Shown: positions 26,033-35,382, numbered from the stretch's first letter. The stretch: DNA of 64,000 nucleotides from Desulfovibrio mangrovi (GCF_026230175.1 NZ_CP104208.1:682001-746000); one strand, 5' to 3'. Made by a program: numbers and translations. The notes: generated from the sequence alone by a model not told the origin.

Positions 26033-26641
26033 TCAATCCCTGTTCCAGATGGTGTGTATGACATAGGCAGAGAAACTGCCTAACAGTATGCCGAAGAAAA
26101 TGTCGCTGGTGTGATGCATTTCAAGATATACGCGGGAAAAGCCGATGGCGGCTGCGTAGCATCCCAGCAGCAGAGGGACTATGTGGTTCTTGAAAAAGTA
26201 GGTCAGTGGTATGGTGCTGCCAATTATTTCCGCCGTATGGCCCGAAGGCAGTGAGTTGTGGGCGGAGTCGAAGGACCACGGAACATACAGGCCGTCCACA
26301 CCGGGGCGGGGTCTGCCGATGGCGATCTTGAAGAAGCGCACCAGCAGGAAGGAGACGGCCAGCTGTACGAGTATGTAGGCGATGACAAAGCGGGTGAGCT
26401 TGGCGTCGCGATGTTTGCGGGCTGCGAGCAGTATGCCTGCGTAGATCACATAATAGGCAGGGTTGCCCAAGTCGGTCAGCAAGGTCATATAGTAGGTGAC
26501 CTCAGGGTGTGCGGCGCGGAAGGTCCGGAAAAAAGGGATAACTTCGGCCGAGGTTCCGATGGTCACGGTAATGACGAGCAACAGCAGACAAAGCGGCAGA
26601 ATGCTCAGAATATGTTGTGTAATGGGGTAGCTGTAACGCAT
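26033..26641 (-). CDS. PAP2-family membrane phosphatase
   Basis: 202 residues, about six membrane helices. The three-part PAP2 active site is complete: K..IGRPRPG, PSGHTAE and SRVYLEMHHTSD. Likely acts on a lipid phosphate or diphosphate in the periplasm, for example undecaprenyl pyrophosphate, phosphatidylglycerol phosphate or lipid A. Its coupling with the GT39 gene (one base apart) suggests that it recycles or prepares the lipid carrier used by the transferase, or removes a lipid A phosphate (inference). It is divergent from the MATE gene. Confidence 0.9.
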   Translation of the reverse strand: MRYSYPITQHILSILPLCLLLLVITVTIGTSAEVIPFFRTFRAAHPEVTYYMTLLTDLGNPAYYVIYAGILLAARKHRDAKLTRFVIAYILVQLAVSFLLVRFFKIAIGRPRPGVDGLYVPWSFDSAHNSLPSGHTAEIIGSTIPLTYFFKNHIVPLLLGCYAAAIGFSRVYLEMHHTSDIFFGILLGSFSAYVIHTIWNRD

Positions 26642-26819
26642 GGGGCCTTATACGGCGAAACCGTCCGCAAGTGAAGGAAAAGCTGGGCGGTGTGGGAAAT
26701 GCAAAAATATGTAACGGTCTATTGACGATAATATTTTCCGCGTGTAGGCCCTTCAGCTACTTTGAGTATTCCCCGTTCTTTTCACGTTCTAGCACATTCC
26801 CGTTCCGGGAGGATTACCT

Positions 26820-28265
26820 ATGTTCAGCGCATTGCGAAAACGATGGCACGAACCCGCAGGATATAGAGATGTTCTGCAGGTCGGTCTGCCCCTTGTGGTC
26901 AGCCTTGGCTCGACCACGCTCATGGAATTCACCGACCGTGTGTTTCTCAGCCACTATTCCGCGGATGCCATAGCCGCTTCCATGCCTGCGGCCATGGCTA
27001 ACCTGACTTTTCTGCTCTTCTTCATCGGGGTGGGCAGCTACTCCAATGTCTTTATCGCCCAGTACAGCGGTGCGGCGCAGCGTTCCCGCGTAGGTGCCGC
27101 TCTCTGGCAGGCCATATATTTTTCCATTTTCGGTGCTGTGGTGCTGGCTTCCATGTCCCTTATTGCAGAGCCTCTGTTCAGGCTTGCCGGGCATAGCGAA
27201 TCCGTATTCCGGCAGGAGGTGACATACTTCCGCATTCTGTCCGTGGGCAGCGGCCTTGCGCTGGCGGCCAGTTGCGTAGGCTGTTTCTTTTCCGGCCGCG
27301 GCATCACCAAGCCGAACATGGTGGTCAACCTTATTGCCACGGCTATCAACATTCCGTTGGATTACATGCTGATTTTCGGGGTTGGTCCTTTTCCCGAGAT
27401 GGGCATTGCCGGTGCAGGCATCGCCACGGCCTCTTCATGGGGCATGCAACTGGTCATGTACTGCTGGCTTGTATTCACCAAAGAGAACGATTGCGACTTC
27501 GCCGTATGGCGGGCGCGGGCCTTTGATCCGGTCCTGTTCCGACGCATGATGCGCTTCGGTCTGCCCAGTGGAGTGAACAGCTTTTTCGAGCTCTTTGCCG
27601 TGGGCTTCTTCATCTTCATCGTGGGCAGGCTCGGCAGGGCAGAGCTGGCCGCATCCAATATCGTGTTCTCGTTGGATACGGTGGCCTTTCTGCCCATGAT
27701 CGGGCTCAACATCGCCATATCCACGCTGGTGGGGCAAGCGCTGGGAAGCGGCAGGCCAGATCATGCTGTGCGGGCTACCTCCAGCACGCTGCACATCGCC
27801 ATGCTCTGGATGGGCGGTATGGCCGTACTCTTTGTTGTTGTGCCGGAGTGGCTGCTGGATGTGTTTCGTCCGCAGGATATGAGCGCGGCATGGTTTGCCG
27901 TGGTGCAGGACAAGGGCGTTGTCTTGTTGCGCTTTGTGGCCTGCTACAGCCTGCTCAGCTCCTCGGCCCTTATCTATTTCGGTGCAGTCAGAGGCGCAGG
28001 CGACACGCATTATGTCATGTGGGCCATGGCCTTCAGTGCCATTGTGCTGCTGGCGGTGCCGCTCTATTTCGTGCAGCAGGTCCTTAATGTGGGTCTGAAC
28101 GGGCTGTGGGCCGTGTTCACGTTCTATGTGGTTGCCCTGTCCGCCATTGCCTACCGGCGTTTCCATTACGGACCGTGGAAGACCATGCTGGTCATCGAGA
28201 CATCGCAGCAGGCGGCGGAACCGGTTCGTGAGGATCCGGAACGCAAGTGCGTATCTCTGGAGTAG
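26820..28265 (+). CDS. MATE-family multidrug/organic cation exporter
   Basis: 481 residues, twelve membrane helices in two similar halves, starting VLQVGLPLVVSLGSTTLMEFTDRVFLSHYS, the usual entry of the NorM/DinF fold. Expected to export cationic compounds using a Na+ or H+ gradient; the substrate is unknown. GGGAGG is correctly placed before the ATG. The last 30 residues are charged and probably cytoplasmic. It ends three bases before the convergent thiamine-binding gene, with no terminator between them. Confidence 0.9.
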   Translation: MFSALRKRWHEPAGYRDVLQVGLPLVVSLGSTTLMEFTDRVFLSHYSADAIAASMPAAMANLTFLLFFIGVGSYSNVFIAQYSGAAQRSRVGAALWQAIYFSIFGAVVLASMSLIAEPLFRLAGHSESVFRQEVTYFRILSVGSGLALAASCVGCFFSGRGITKPNMVVNLIATAINIPLDYMLIFGVGPFPEMGIAGAGIATASSWGMQLVMYCWLVFTKENDCDFAVWRARAFDPVLFRRMMRFGLPSGVNSFFELFAVGFFIFIVGRLGRAELAASNIVFSLDTVAFLPMIGLNIAISTLVGQALGSGRPDHAVRATSSTLHIAMLWMGGMAVLFVVVPEWLLDVFRPQDMSAAWFAVVQDKGVVLLRFVACYSLLSSSALIYFGAVRGAGDTHYVMWAMAFSAIVLLAVPLYFVQQVLNVGLNGLWAVFTFYVVALSAIAYRRFHYGPWKTMLVIETSQQAAEPVREDPERKCVSLE

Positions 28266-28268
28266 GTA

Positions 28269-28553
28269 TTACTCCACGGCGGCAACCTTGGAGAGCATGC
28301 CGTATTCACGCCCCTTGCGGGCGTCGATCTTGAGAGTCATGTAGATGCGGTCACAGTCTGTTTCCAGCGCCCTGTAGCAGTCGCTCACGGCAGCCATGAC
28401 GCTGTCCCAGTCGCCTTCGATGACTGTGCCCATGGGGTTGAGCTGGTACATGAGGCCGCTGGACCGCAGCACATTGAGGGCCCTTTTGACATAGGGGCTG
28501 ACACTGTCGCCCTTGTCCATGGGAAAGATGGAAAGCTCGGCAATGACGGACAT
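28269..28553 (-). CDS. MTH1187-type thiamine-binding protein (DUF77)
   Basis: 94 residues, the family length (90-105). The alternating segments VIAELSIFPMDKGDSVSPYVK, GLMYQLNPMGTVIEGDWD and TLKIDARKGRE match DUF77 proteins, which bind thiamine and assemble as a ferredoxin-like fold. AGGAG lies before the ATG. It is convergent with the MATE gene. Confidence 0.88.
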   Translation of the reverse strand: MSVIAELSIFPMDKGDSVSPYVKRALNVLRSSGLMYQLNPMGTVIEGDWDSVMAAVSDCYRALETDCDRIYMTLKIDARKGREYGMLSKVAAVE

Positions 28554-28634
28554 GGAATTGCTCCTGAAAGATGCTGGTGTGAGCGAAGTTGCCCGGATAC
28601 GTTCAGCGGGTTGTATCCTGTTCCCTGAAACATG

Positions 28635-28678
28635 AAAAGGCGGGAGTGAACAACAAGTTCGCTCCCGCCTGTTTTTTT
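28635..28678. terminator. Terminator of the DUF115 gene
   Basis: GGCGGGAG..GTTC/GAAC..CTCCCGCC-type stem with T runs on both sides (TTTTTTT on plus, TTTTC on minus). Only the minus strand has a gene that ends here. Confidence 0.75.
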
Positions 28679-28691
28679 GGCTGATCTGAGA

Positions 28692-30449
28692 TTATGCCGC
28701 CCTGTGTGCTTTCAGCGACCGGCTTCCGAGCACGTAGTCCATGAATTCCACCTTCTCCATGACCTTCTTGGAAACGGCCTTGAAACGTTGGATTTCCTTG
28801 GCCGTATAACGGGTCACGCCGTCCCGCAGCCCTGCAATGTCCATGATCTCATTGTAGAGGTAGGGCAGGTAGATGGGGTCCTGCCGCAGGAACATATGAA
28901 GGCTGCCGAACAGGGAGCGGATTTCTTCATGGTTGCGGTCCGCTTTCTTGAAGAGCTTTTCCATGCGCTTGTGGGCATGGCGGAGCGACGTGCGCCAGCT
29001 CGGGCCACGCTCTTCAAAAACGGGCTGTTCACATGCGGTGCGGGCCTGCATCATGCGCAGGCGGTAAAGTTCCAGCGCAGGACCTTCCGAGGTCAGGAAC
29101 CCTTCTTCCGCAGCCTGTTCAAGGGAACTGTTGGAGGCAGTTGTAATGACATAGCCGCCGCCGTAAATATTGCGCACATTGAGAGCAAGTTGCTTGATAT
29201 CCTGTTCCATCTCGCGGGCGGAGGTCAGGTACTGCATACTGGTGCGGATGGGATTGCCTTCCAAGTCCTTGAGTTCGATGTACTGCGAAGTATTGCGCGA
29301 ACTATGGTGGCCTGCCGCGTGGGTGGTTTCCCGCCAGGCGAAGTCCTGTCCTACGAGAGTGATATCCTTGACGCCCATCCAGTGCAGGAATCGCATAAGC
29401 GCCACGGAAACGTTGCCCGCCGCGTCCAGCACGAGATCGTCCGTTCCCGCGATGAAGGTGGCAAGGCCACCCACGGTCCACAGCGGAATGGTGGGGCCGG
29501 GGTACTGGTTCACCACTTCCTGCTTGGTCTTGGTGGAGTATATGAGCGGAATGTCACGGACGAACTCCGGATCGAGTTGCTTGAAGACATTCAACATGCT
29601 GTCACTGAAGTCGATGGACATGCAGAAGTGCGGTTTGATGCCGACTCGCTGGGCGGCTGTCAGGGTCTGCAGGGCCGTGACGATGAGCGCGGAATGCTGC
29701 ATCTTCGCCAGCGCCGGACCATTTGCGGCCAGCGAAGGGCCCGCACCTACGATGACGGCCTTGAGGTTTTTACCCGCATCGCGAAGCGGGTTTACGGTGC
29801 CGTCGGAAAGCGCACGGCGGAAGTTGTTCAGTTCGTTCCCCACCATGATGTCCTGCGCACGACGCAGGGTGCCCATTTCCACACTCAGATGCTCCAGCAT
29901 CTCCTTGCATTCCCGGGTCCAGTAGGCATAGTCCGGCCCGATTTGCTGGCTTGGCATGTCTGCCCGCATGTATATCTTGCCGAACAGGAACTGGGTGTCG
30001 CAGTTGCGCACGGTCTGCAGCAGCAGATTGCGGTCCGGCGGCAGGAAGACCAACTTGCCCATCTGTATGAAGGGGCGGTAGTCCGTCTGCCCTAGACATA
30101 CGGCGAGGATCTCGGGGTCAGGCTCCAGTACATACACCTTGTGGGTGTCGCGGGTGTTGGAAAGCAACTGGTTGATGCCGTACCCAAGATTGCTGCCGAT
30201 GACGAAGGTCGCATCCAGAGGCGTCTGCTCGCGTGGAATCCACCCCTGATAGAACGGGCCTGGAGGCATGGACTCGAAAATGGTTCGCCCGTCTTTCAGG
30301 CGGAAGTCCAGAATCTCCCAGCGGTTCAATCCGATGCGGGTGTCGATGTCCGCAAGATCGGGCTGTTGCGCTTTGAGCCACGCGGCAGCTGGCTGCTGCA
30401 GTGTGGCCATGGCCCCAAGGTTCAGTGTGTAGAATGGCGAGTACTTCAT
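28692..30449 (-). CDS. DUF115 / Maf-like motility-associated protein
   Basis: 585 residues. The central domain has VIVGAGPSLAANGPALAKM, an NAD/nucleotide-type loop characteristic of DUF115, and SIDFSDSMLNVFKQL and TLVGQDFAWRETTHAAG, also typical. DUF115 proteins are related to Maf flagellin glycosyltransferases (pseudaminic-acid type sugars) and to MptE. Flagellar genes are not in the window, so the flagellin link is only family-based. No ribosome site is obvious before the ATG at 30449. A terminator follows. Confidence 0.8.
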   Translation of the reverse strand: MKYSPFYTLNLGAMATLQQPAAAWLKAQQPDLADIDTRIGLNRWEILDFRLKDGRTIFESMPPGPFYQGWIPREQTPLDATFVIGSNLGYGINQLLSNTRDTHKVYVLEPDPEILAVCLGQTDYRPFIQMGKLVFLPPDRNLLLQTVRNCDTQFLFGKIYMRADMPSQQIGPDYAYWTRECKEMLEHLSVEMGTLRRAQDIMVGNELNNFRRALSDGTVNPLRDAGKNLKAVIVGAGPSLAANGPALAKMQHSALIVTALQTLTAAQRVGIKPHFCMSIDFSDSMLNVFKQLDPEFVRDIPLIYSTKTKQEVVNQYPGPTIPLWTVGGLATFIAGTDDLVLDAAGNVSVALMRFLHWMGVKDITLVGQDFAWRETTHAAGHHSSRNTSQYIELKDLEGNPIRTSMQYLTSAREMEQDIKQLALNVRNIYGGGYVITTASNSSLEQAAEEGFLTSEGPALELYRLRMMQARTACEQPVFEERGPSWRTSLRHAHKRMEKLFKKADRNHEEIRSLFGSLHMFLRQDPIYLPYLYNEIMDIAGLRDGVTRYTAKEIQRFKAVSKKVMEKVEFMDYVLGSRSLKAHRAA

Positions 30450-30599
30450 GCGCGCGATAATGCAAGAAGATTGCCAGAACGTTGGAGCTCCTGATCTGCA
30501 AGGAAATCAGGCTGCCGTGTATGCGGGAATAAGGCCATTCTGGGCTGTTGTGTCAGGTTGCCGACACACGGGGAGGGGCTTGCTGGAAGCCGGAAGGGG

Positions 30600-30639
30600 A
30601 AAAGAAAAGGAGGCAAGGAATGCTGTCTCCTTGCCTCCT
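30600..30639 (-). terminator. Terminator of the GH13-like lipoprotein gene
   Basis: A perfect 12-bp stem AGGAGGCAAGGA/TCCTTGCCTCCT (30608-30619, 30628-30639) followed by TTTCTTTTCC on the minus strand. Confidence 0.8.
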
Positions 30640-30654
30640 GTATTTCGGACGGGA

Positions 30655-32850
30655 TCAGTAGTTGTTCTTCGGGGGCAGGGGCAGTTCGTTGCCGATAAGA
30701 ATGGCTCTGGTTTGCCATGGGGCAATGTCCAGTGTCACTTTTCTGCCTTCCAGCGACAAGGGGAGGGCGGAATCGTCCTCGACAAGCAGGTCGAGCGCCG
30801 TGGACTTGGAGTTGAGTTTGCCCCATGCCTTTTTGACGGAAAGCTTTTCCGTAACCGTCTCTTTGCCGAAGTTGGTGGCAACAAGCAGCAACGCGTCTTC
30901 TGCATCCTTTTGGGGGAGGCGGAAGAGTTGTACCAGGCTGCAGGTGTTTGCTGTCGGCAAAACGGCGAGTGGCGTTGCTGTCTGGATGCCGTAGTGTTCC
31001 CGGACCTGCAGGATGCGGTTCAGGTTCCAGACAAAGGAATAGGGCGTGAGTGACTGTTCCGGAATGGACCCGAACACGGTTTGCGCCTTGGGCATGCCGA
31101 GGGGCGTGATAAGCGTTTGCCGCGAACTGTTGAGCAGGTCATACGCGCCCATCATGTTCTGGCGCAGGGCCTCGTCTTCGTTGCGGGCGGGAACAAGCCC
31201 TTGTCGCAGCGGCAATGTGCCGGCCATTTCCTTGCCGGAGATCATGAATATTCCCGGCTGCATGGCGTGGTAGGCAGCCAGTGCCGTCATGCCCTTGTTC
31301 ATCACGTCTGTCTGTTCAGCCGTCATGTGCTGCATGTCGCGTATGCCAGCCGCCATTCCGACGACTCCTGCCGGGGTGCTGTGCAGCACGCCGTTCTTGA
31401 TCAGAATATCTCCTCCCGCGGCGGTGATGGTTTTCACCATTGTCTTTTCATACTGTTCCCGCATGGGGGGGATGCTGGTGTCGGCTGTGCCGTAGAGATG
31501 ACAGAGGGAGAGGTCTACGCCTTCAGCAGGCTGAATTGCATGAACAAGGCGTTTGCGATCAATGCCCAGTGACTGCGTAAGTTCCAGCGTCTTGCGAAGG
31601 ATGGTGGCATCGCCCGTGAGCAGCGCTGCCTGAGCGCTGACGGAACCGGCGTGGTCAATGGCTACGTCCGGTCCTTCCTGCATGAGCAGGCCCTGCATGG
31701 GAAGCGGCAGGGAATCCTGCAGGAAGCTCCAGCCCCCGTAGCGGCGCACTTCCTGCGCTATGGTGGCGGCAGCTTTGCGGGCACTTTCCGTGGCAATGGC
31801 AATGTCGCCCCGCCCGGCAGGGGTTGCCGGTTCAATGCCGACATAGGGGGCGACACTCACGCCGGAGAAGGCCACGCCGAGTGTACCGACCTGCTGGATG
31901 ATGGAACCGGAGACAATGCGGCGGGCCGCTGCCGTGGGGTCCGTCCAGTTGAGAACAGGGCGGTCAGGCGACCCGTAGTAGAGATAGGCGTAGCGTCTGC
32001 TGGTGCCGTCCAGTCCCCGCACCTTGCCCGTGGCGGCCCAACCGTAGGGGATAAAAGGTATATCCAGAGTTTCGCGCAAGCGTACAGGAGGCAGAATGCG
32101 TTGTTCGCGGAGCGCCTTGAGTCCTTCGGCCGAAATCGGTTCCGCCTGCCATTGTTCAGGTACTTCGGGCAGCAGAGGCCAGCTTTCGGCGGGTAACTCG
32201 ATCATGCTGTATATGCCCAGATACTCGGGCTTGGCGCGGGCGGAAAGAAAGAAGTCCGCTCCCATGCCGGTGGCGGCGGGCAGCAACGTGTCGCCCATGA
32301 CGGCTCCGGCCATGTTGGCGGCGCGGGTCAGGCGGCGGTATTCATCCTGTGTGCCTGCGTACTTGCTGAATTCATACTGCACCGTGTCCGCACCGAGAAA
32401 TTGTGTGCCGGAGATGTCGTATCCCCATATGCCGCCAGATTCGCGCAGGGGTGAAAGCAGCAGGCCGCGTATGCCCAGCTTCTGGGTTTGCCGCCAGAAC
32501 TCCGGGTGCAACAGGGCCTTGAACAGGGATTCGTTGTCCGCAGTGAGGACTGAGGCCGGATGCAGCGACAGCCACACCGGAGCTTCCTTGATCAGAGTCT
32601 CCGGCCTTGGGGCGACGTAGGGTGAAAGCCACTGGATATTCGTGTTGGAGACGATGCGGGAAAGATCCTGCGAAGAGCGCAGCATGGCCTGCTTTTCGAG
32701 CCATTGCACATAGCCGGGGTCGGCCCGCAGCTCTGTTGGAGTGGGGGCCTTGGGCAGATTCTTGGTGCTTCGCTTGGCGTTGCAGCCTGTCAGGGCAATG
32801 GCAATGCACAGGGCGATAACTATATAATGCAGCCGGATGGCGTGCCGCAT
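30655..32850 (-). CDS. Lipoprotein resembling GH13 (trehalose synthase-like) enzymes
   Basis: 731 residues. A lipobox (LTGC, Cys23) after a hydrophobic stretch marks a membrane-anchored lipoprotein. The central part (about 110-480) reads like a GH13 barrel: LHPEFWRQTQKLGIRGLLLSPLRESGGIWGYDI matches the domain A start, and the C-terminus (SLEGRKVTLDIAPWQTRAILI) the beta-sandwich of that family. The usual catalytic RxD, E and D motifs are not evident by eye, so it may not be a glycosidase. Exported GH13-like lipoproteins are unusual. It could also be a different barrel family; moderate certainty. Confidence 0.55.
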   Translation of the reverse strand: MRHAIRLHYIVIALCIAIALTGCNAKRSTKNLPKAPTPTELRADPGYVQWLEKQAMLRSSQDLSRIVSNTNIQWLSPYVAPRPETLIKEAPVWLSLHPASVLTADNESLFKALLHPEFWRQTQKLGIRGLLLSPLRESGGIWGYDISGTQFLGADTVQYEFSKYAGTQDEYRRLTRAANMAGAVMGDTLLPAATGMGADFFLSARAKPEYLGIYSMIELPAESWPLLPEVPEQWQAEPISAEGLKALREQRILPPVRLRETLDIPFIPYGWAATGKVRGLDGTSRRYAYLYYGSPDRPVLNWTDPTAAARRIVSGSIIQQVGTLGVAFSGVSVAPYVGIEPATPAGRGDIAIATESARKAAATIAQEVRRYGGWSFLQDSLPLPMQGLLMQEGPDVAIDHAGSVSAQAALLTGDATILRKTLELTQSLGIDRKRLVHAIQPAEGVDLSLCHLYGTADTSIPPMREQYEKTMVKTITAAGGDILIKNGVLHSTPAGVVGMAAGIRDMQHMTAEQTDVMNKGMTALAAYHAMQPGIFMISGKEMAGTLPLRQGLVPARNEDEALRQNMMGAYDLLNSSRQTLITPLGMPKAQTVFGSIPEQSLTPYSFVWNLNRILQVREHYGIQTATPLAVLPTANTCSLVQLFRLPQKDAEDALLLVATNFGKETVTEKLSVKKAWGKLNSKSTALDLLVEDDSALPLSLEGRKVTLDIAPWQTRAILIGNELPLPPKNNY

Positions 32851-33084
32851 GTATGGTCCTCCATATCTTTCGTACGATCAATCTAGCAGGGTTCTATACT
32901 GCATGTTGCTTTGCATGAAAAGAAATGAGGTTGCCGTGAACCGGAAAAAGGACGGGACGCTCAAGGCAGATGTGCTCCTGTACGGCATTGACCCGAGCGC
33001 TGTGTCAGGATATTGGCAGCAGAAACAAGATAATAACCACGCCTGTGTCGTTGACCGAGCGGGCGATACGCAGCCGGAGTAACT

Positions 33085-33615
33085 ATGTCCAAGTTTTCCA
33101 CGGAATCGTTCATCAAGGAAAAGGTTGAAGTCGAAGACGCCAATAGGAATCTGGTGTTCGGCAAGTCCAAAAAACTGGACAGCTTCGACCCTGCCACAGG
33201 GCGCATCATCTTCATCGGCATGCCCGGAAGCGGGCGTCTCGAACTGGCACAGCGCGTTGCCGAGAGACTGAACATGCGGGTCGTCGCGCCCGAGGTCGTC
33301 GACTCCGTCGAAGCGTTGGACGCCGCCTGCGCCGATACGGGGATCATTTTCATCCTGCCCTGCGAGGCCTTGCGCGATGAGGCTATCCGCGCTGCCGTGC
33401 GCGAAAAGGGCAAGGTGTTCTACCTCATGGCAGAAGTGCTGCGCATGGCGTACCGCCTGAACCAGACCTCCATCCCCGAGCAGGAAGCCATCTCCGCATT
33501 GTTTGTGGAAATGGAGCCCCTGTGCATGATGACCCTGCACTACATTCTTCAGGCATGGAAGGAGCCTGAGGAAATTGTGGACAACGTGCTGGAAATGCTG
33601 GCGCTTCCCTGCTAG
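33085..33615 (+). CDS. Shikimate-kinase-like protein with a changed P-loop
   Basis: 176 residues. The segment IIFIGMPGSGRLELAQRVAERLN has the layout of a shikimate kinase P-loop, but the invariant Lys of GxGKS/T is Arg and the following Ser/Thr is Leu. It should therefore bind ATP poorly or not at all. Length and helical tail agree with the kinase family. Its start is two bases after an upstream short ORF and has GGAG ahead. Probably a non-catalytic relative; function unknown. A bidirectional terminator follows. Confidence 0.55.
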   Translation: MSKFSTESFIKEKVEVEDANRNLVFGKSKKLDSFDPATGRIIFIGMPGSGRLELAQRVAERLNMRVVAPEVVDSVEALDAACADTGIIFILPCEALRDEAIRAAVREKGKVFYLMAEVLRMAYRLNQTSIPEQEAISALFVEMEPLCMMTLHYILQAWKEPEEIVDNVLEMLALPC

Positions 33616-33635
33616 TCCACTAACGGAATTACCGT

Positions 33636-33665
33636 AAAAAGCCCTCCTTTCGGAGGGCTTTTTTT
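33636..33665. terminator. Bidirectional terminator between the kinase-like gene and YcaO
   Basis: AAAAAGCCCTCC/GGAGGGCTTTTT stem with T tracts on both strands. Confidence 0.9.
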
Positions 33666-35382
33666 ATGCGTATTGGTGCAGGTAGTTCGCGAACAGGCGC
33701 TGGCTGATCCGGCTGAAGGTATCAAAGTCCGCCGTCAGTTCCAGTCCGGGGATGAACGCCTTGACCACGGGGAATTGCAGATCCTTGCGCTGTAGCTCCA
33801 CATAGACTGGGCGCCTGTTGTTGGCGATGAGGGTGCGTTCCATGAGCTGCAGATTGCGGATGGGGTCTTCCATGCTGAAGTCCGGCAGTTCATCGTGTCT
33901 GCGTATGGGCAGGTCTCTGAGCGGCGGAGCCGACTGCGGTCCCTGCGGATAGGGGTAAGGCGTTTCGGTGAGAGCGGAAATAACGGCGCGCTGGCCGTTG
34001 AGTCCTGCGCCCGTGCCGCGGATGACTTCGCCCTTGCGGGTCATGACAAAAGCCTTGTAGCAGGGAATGCCGAACTCCGTGGTGATGTCCTGTAACATTA
34101 CGTGCACGCCGCGGGCTTCATAATCCGCCAGCAGCATCTTCACTTTTTCGTCTTCGCTGACAAGACGGAAGCAGTCTGCCTTGATGAAGGGTTTGGTGGC
34201 TTCCGCATCGCGTTCGATGATTTCAGTCAGTGCGGCCACCTTGGCTTCTTCAATGATGTTGCCCGAAGCAAGACCGGTGGAACCCTGAGCCGAGAAGAGG
34301 GCAATCTCGTCCAGATTGCAGAACATGTAGACCATCTGCACGGGCACCATGATGGGCTCCGGTCCATGTGCTCCAGGAGTGTGCCCCTGCATCCAGTGCA
34401 GAGGTTCGTCTTGATAGGGCACTTCCAGCGGGACGCTGTTGGGGTCCATGGCGGTAACGCCTTTGGCCGTGAGCTCTGAAAGGCGGGCAACCATGATGGG
34501 ATGGTTCCTGGCCGTTTCGAGAACGGAAGAAGGGCCGATGGAAGCGAAGGATGAGCCGCGTTCCACCATCTCCATGGAGTAGCCTGCGCGGGTGTCGGCA
34601 AGAGAGAGTCCTCGGCCGTATGAAGTGGCGATTCCCTGCAGGGTCAGATTGTGCCTGCCGCATTCCACAGCAATATCAAGGTGCCAGCGGCGCAGGAGCG
34701 CGATGGGCGAGAGTGAGGCGATGTGGCGCATTTCCACGTCTGCGACAAAGCCGTACTCCACAAGGCGTTCCAGCGCGAGCATGGCGGTCTGTTCAGGAGC
34801 GGGGCGCTGCCAGGGCGCTCCGTAGGATTCCGCTGCAAGCTTTTCCCGCATTTCCGCCACGGAAACGGTCTTGGGCTGCTCCTCTTTATTGAAGAGCATG
34901 GGCAGATCAAAGTCGTCCATGTCTTCAGGCAGGGGGAGTATCCGGTGGTCCTGCATATTGGACTTGAATTTGGCGCTCCAGAGTTTGTGAGCCTCGCGAT
35001 CATCCTGCATCCACCATTTCAGGTAGATGAGCGGGGTGTGATTGCGCAGTTCCGCCAGTGCGTTTTCGGGGAACCGGTTCAGAAGGCTGCCGTGAGCGGG
35101 GTGAAGAAGGCACGACTCCAGCAGCAATGCCGCCAGAACCGGACGAACGATGCTGCCGTCCTCCAGAGCGATGTCTAGCAGTTTTTCAATGCGTGCCGTG
35201 TCGAATTCCTTGGTCTGCTCAAGCAGGTATTTATGCATGAACTCGTCATAGGGATGCGCTTCCTGATAGGCCAGTGCATCGTCAAAGGAAATTGGATCTG
35301 ACGGGTTGCAGGCAACGTAGCCGACGGTTCCTTTGGTGTCGGTGAGAGTAAATGAATAACGCATGATCTGGCTGTTCGGCAT
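33664..35382 (-). CDS. YcaO-family protein with large N-terminal region
   Basis: 572 residues. The C-terminal half is YcaO: NIIEEAKVAALTEIIERDAEA has the ATP-binding E-x-x-E..ER pattern, and FGIPCYKAFVMTR, GTGAGLN and ALTETPYPY fit the rest. The first ~270 residues look like a separate domain with a winged or repeat-like feel (LLLESCLLHPAHGSLL, LERLVEYGFVADVEMRH) that I cannot place. It ends FANYLHQYA, without the C-terminal PxPxP of azoline-forming YcaOs. It may modify a peptide or protein amide; no precursor peptide, TfuA or E1-like partner is adjacent. Confidence 0.85.
   Translation of the reverse strand: MPNSQIMRYSFTLTDTKGTVGYVACNPSDPISFDDALAYQEAHPYDEFMHKYLLEQTKEFDTARIEKLLDIALEDGSIVRPVLAALLLESCLLHPAHGSLLNRFPENALAELRNHTPLIYLKWWMQDDREAHKLWSAKFKSNMQDHRILPLPEDMDDFDLPMLFNKEEQPKTVSVAEMREKLAAESYGAPWQRPAPEQTAMLALERLVEYGFVADVEMRHIASLSPIALLRRWHLDIAVECGRHNLTLQGIATSYGRGLSLADTRAGYSMEMVERGSSFASIGPSSVLETARNHPIMVARLSELTAKGVTAMDPNSVPLEVPYQDEPLHWMQGHTPGAHGPEPIMVPVQMVYMFCNLDEIALFSAQGSTGLASGNIIEEAKVAALTEIIERDAEATKPFIKADCFRLVSEDEKVKMLLADYEARGVHVMLQDITTEFGIPCYKAFVMTRKGEVIRGTGAGLNGQRAVISALTETPYPYPQGPQSAPPLRDLPIRRHDELPDFSMEDPIRNLQLMERTLIANNRRPVYVELQRKDLQFPVVKAFIPGLELTADFDTFSRISQRLFANYLHQYA

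Noticed and set aside
28677-30095. 472-residue ORF antisense to the DUF115 gene
   Set aside because: Shadow frame with no motif; DUF115 signatures are on the minus strand.
32916-33082. 55-residue ORF just before the shikimate-kinase-like gene
   Set aside because: No convincing ribosome site or motif; two bases before the next ATG could be chance. Left out as a gene.
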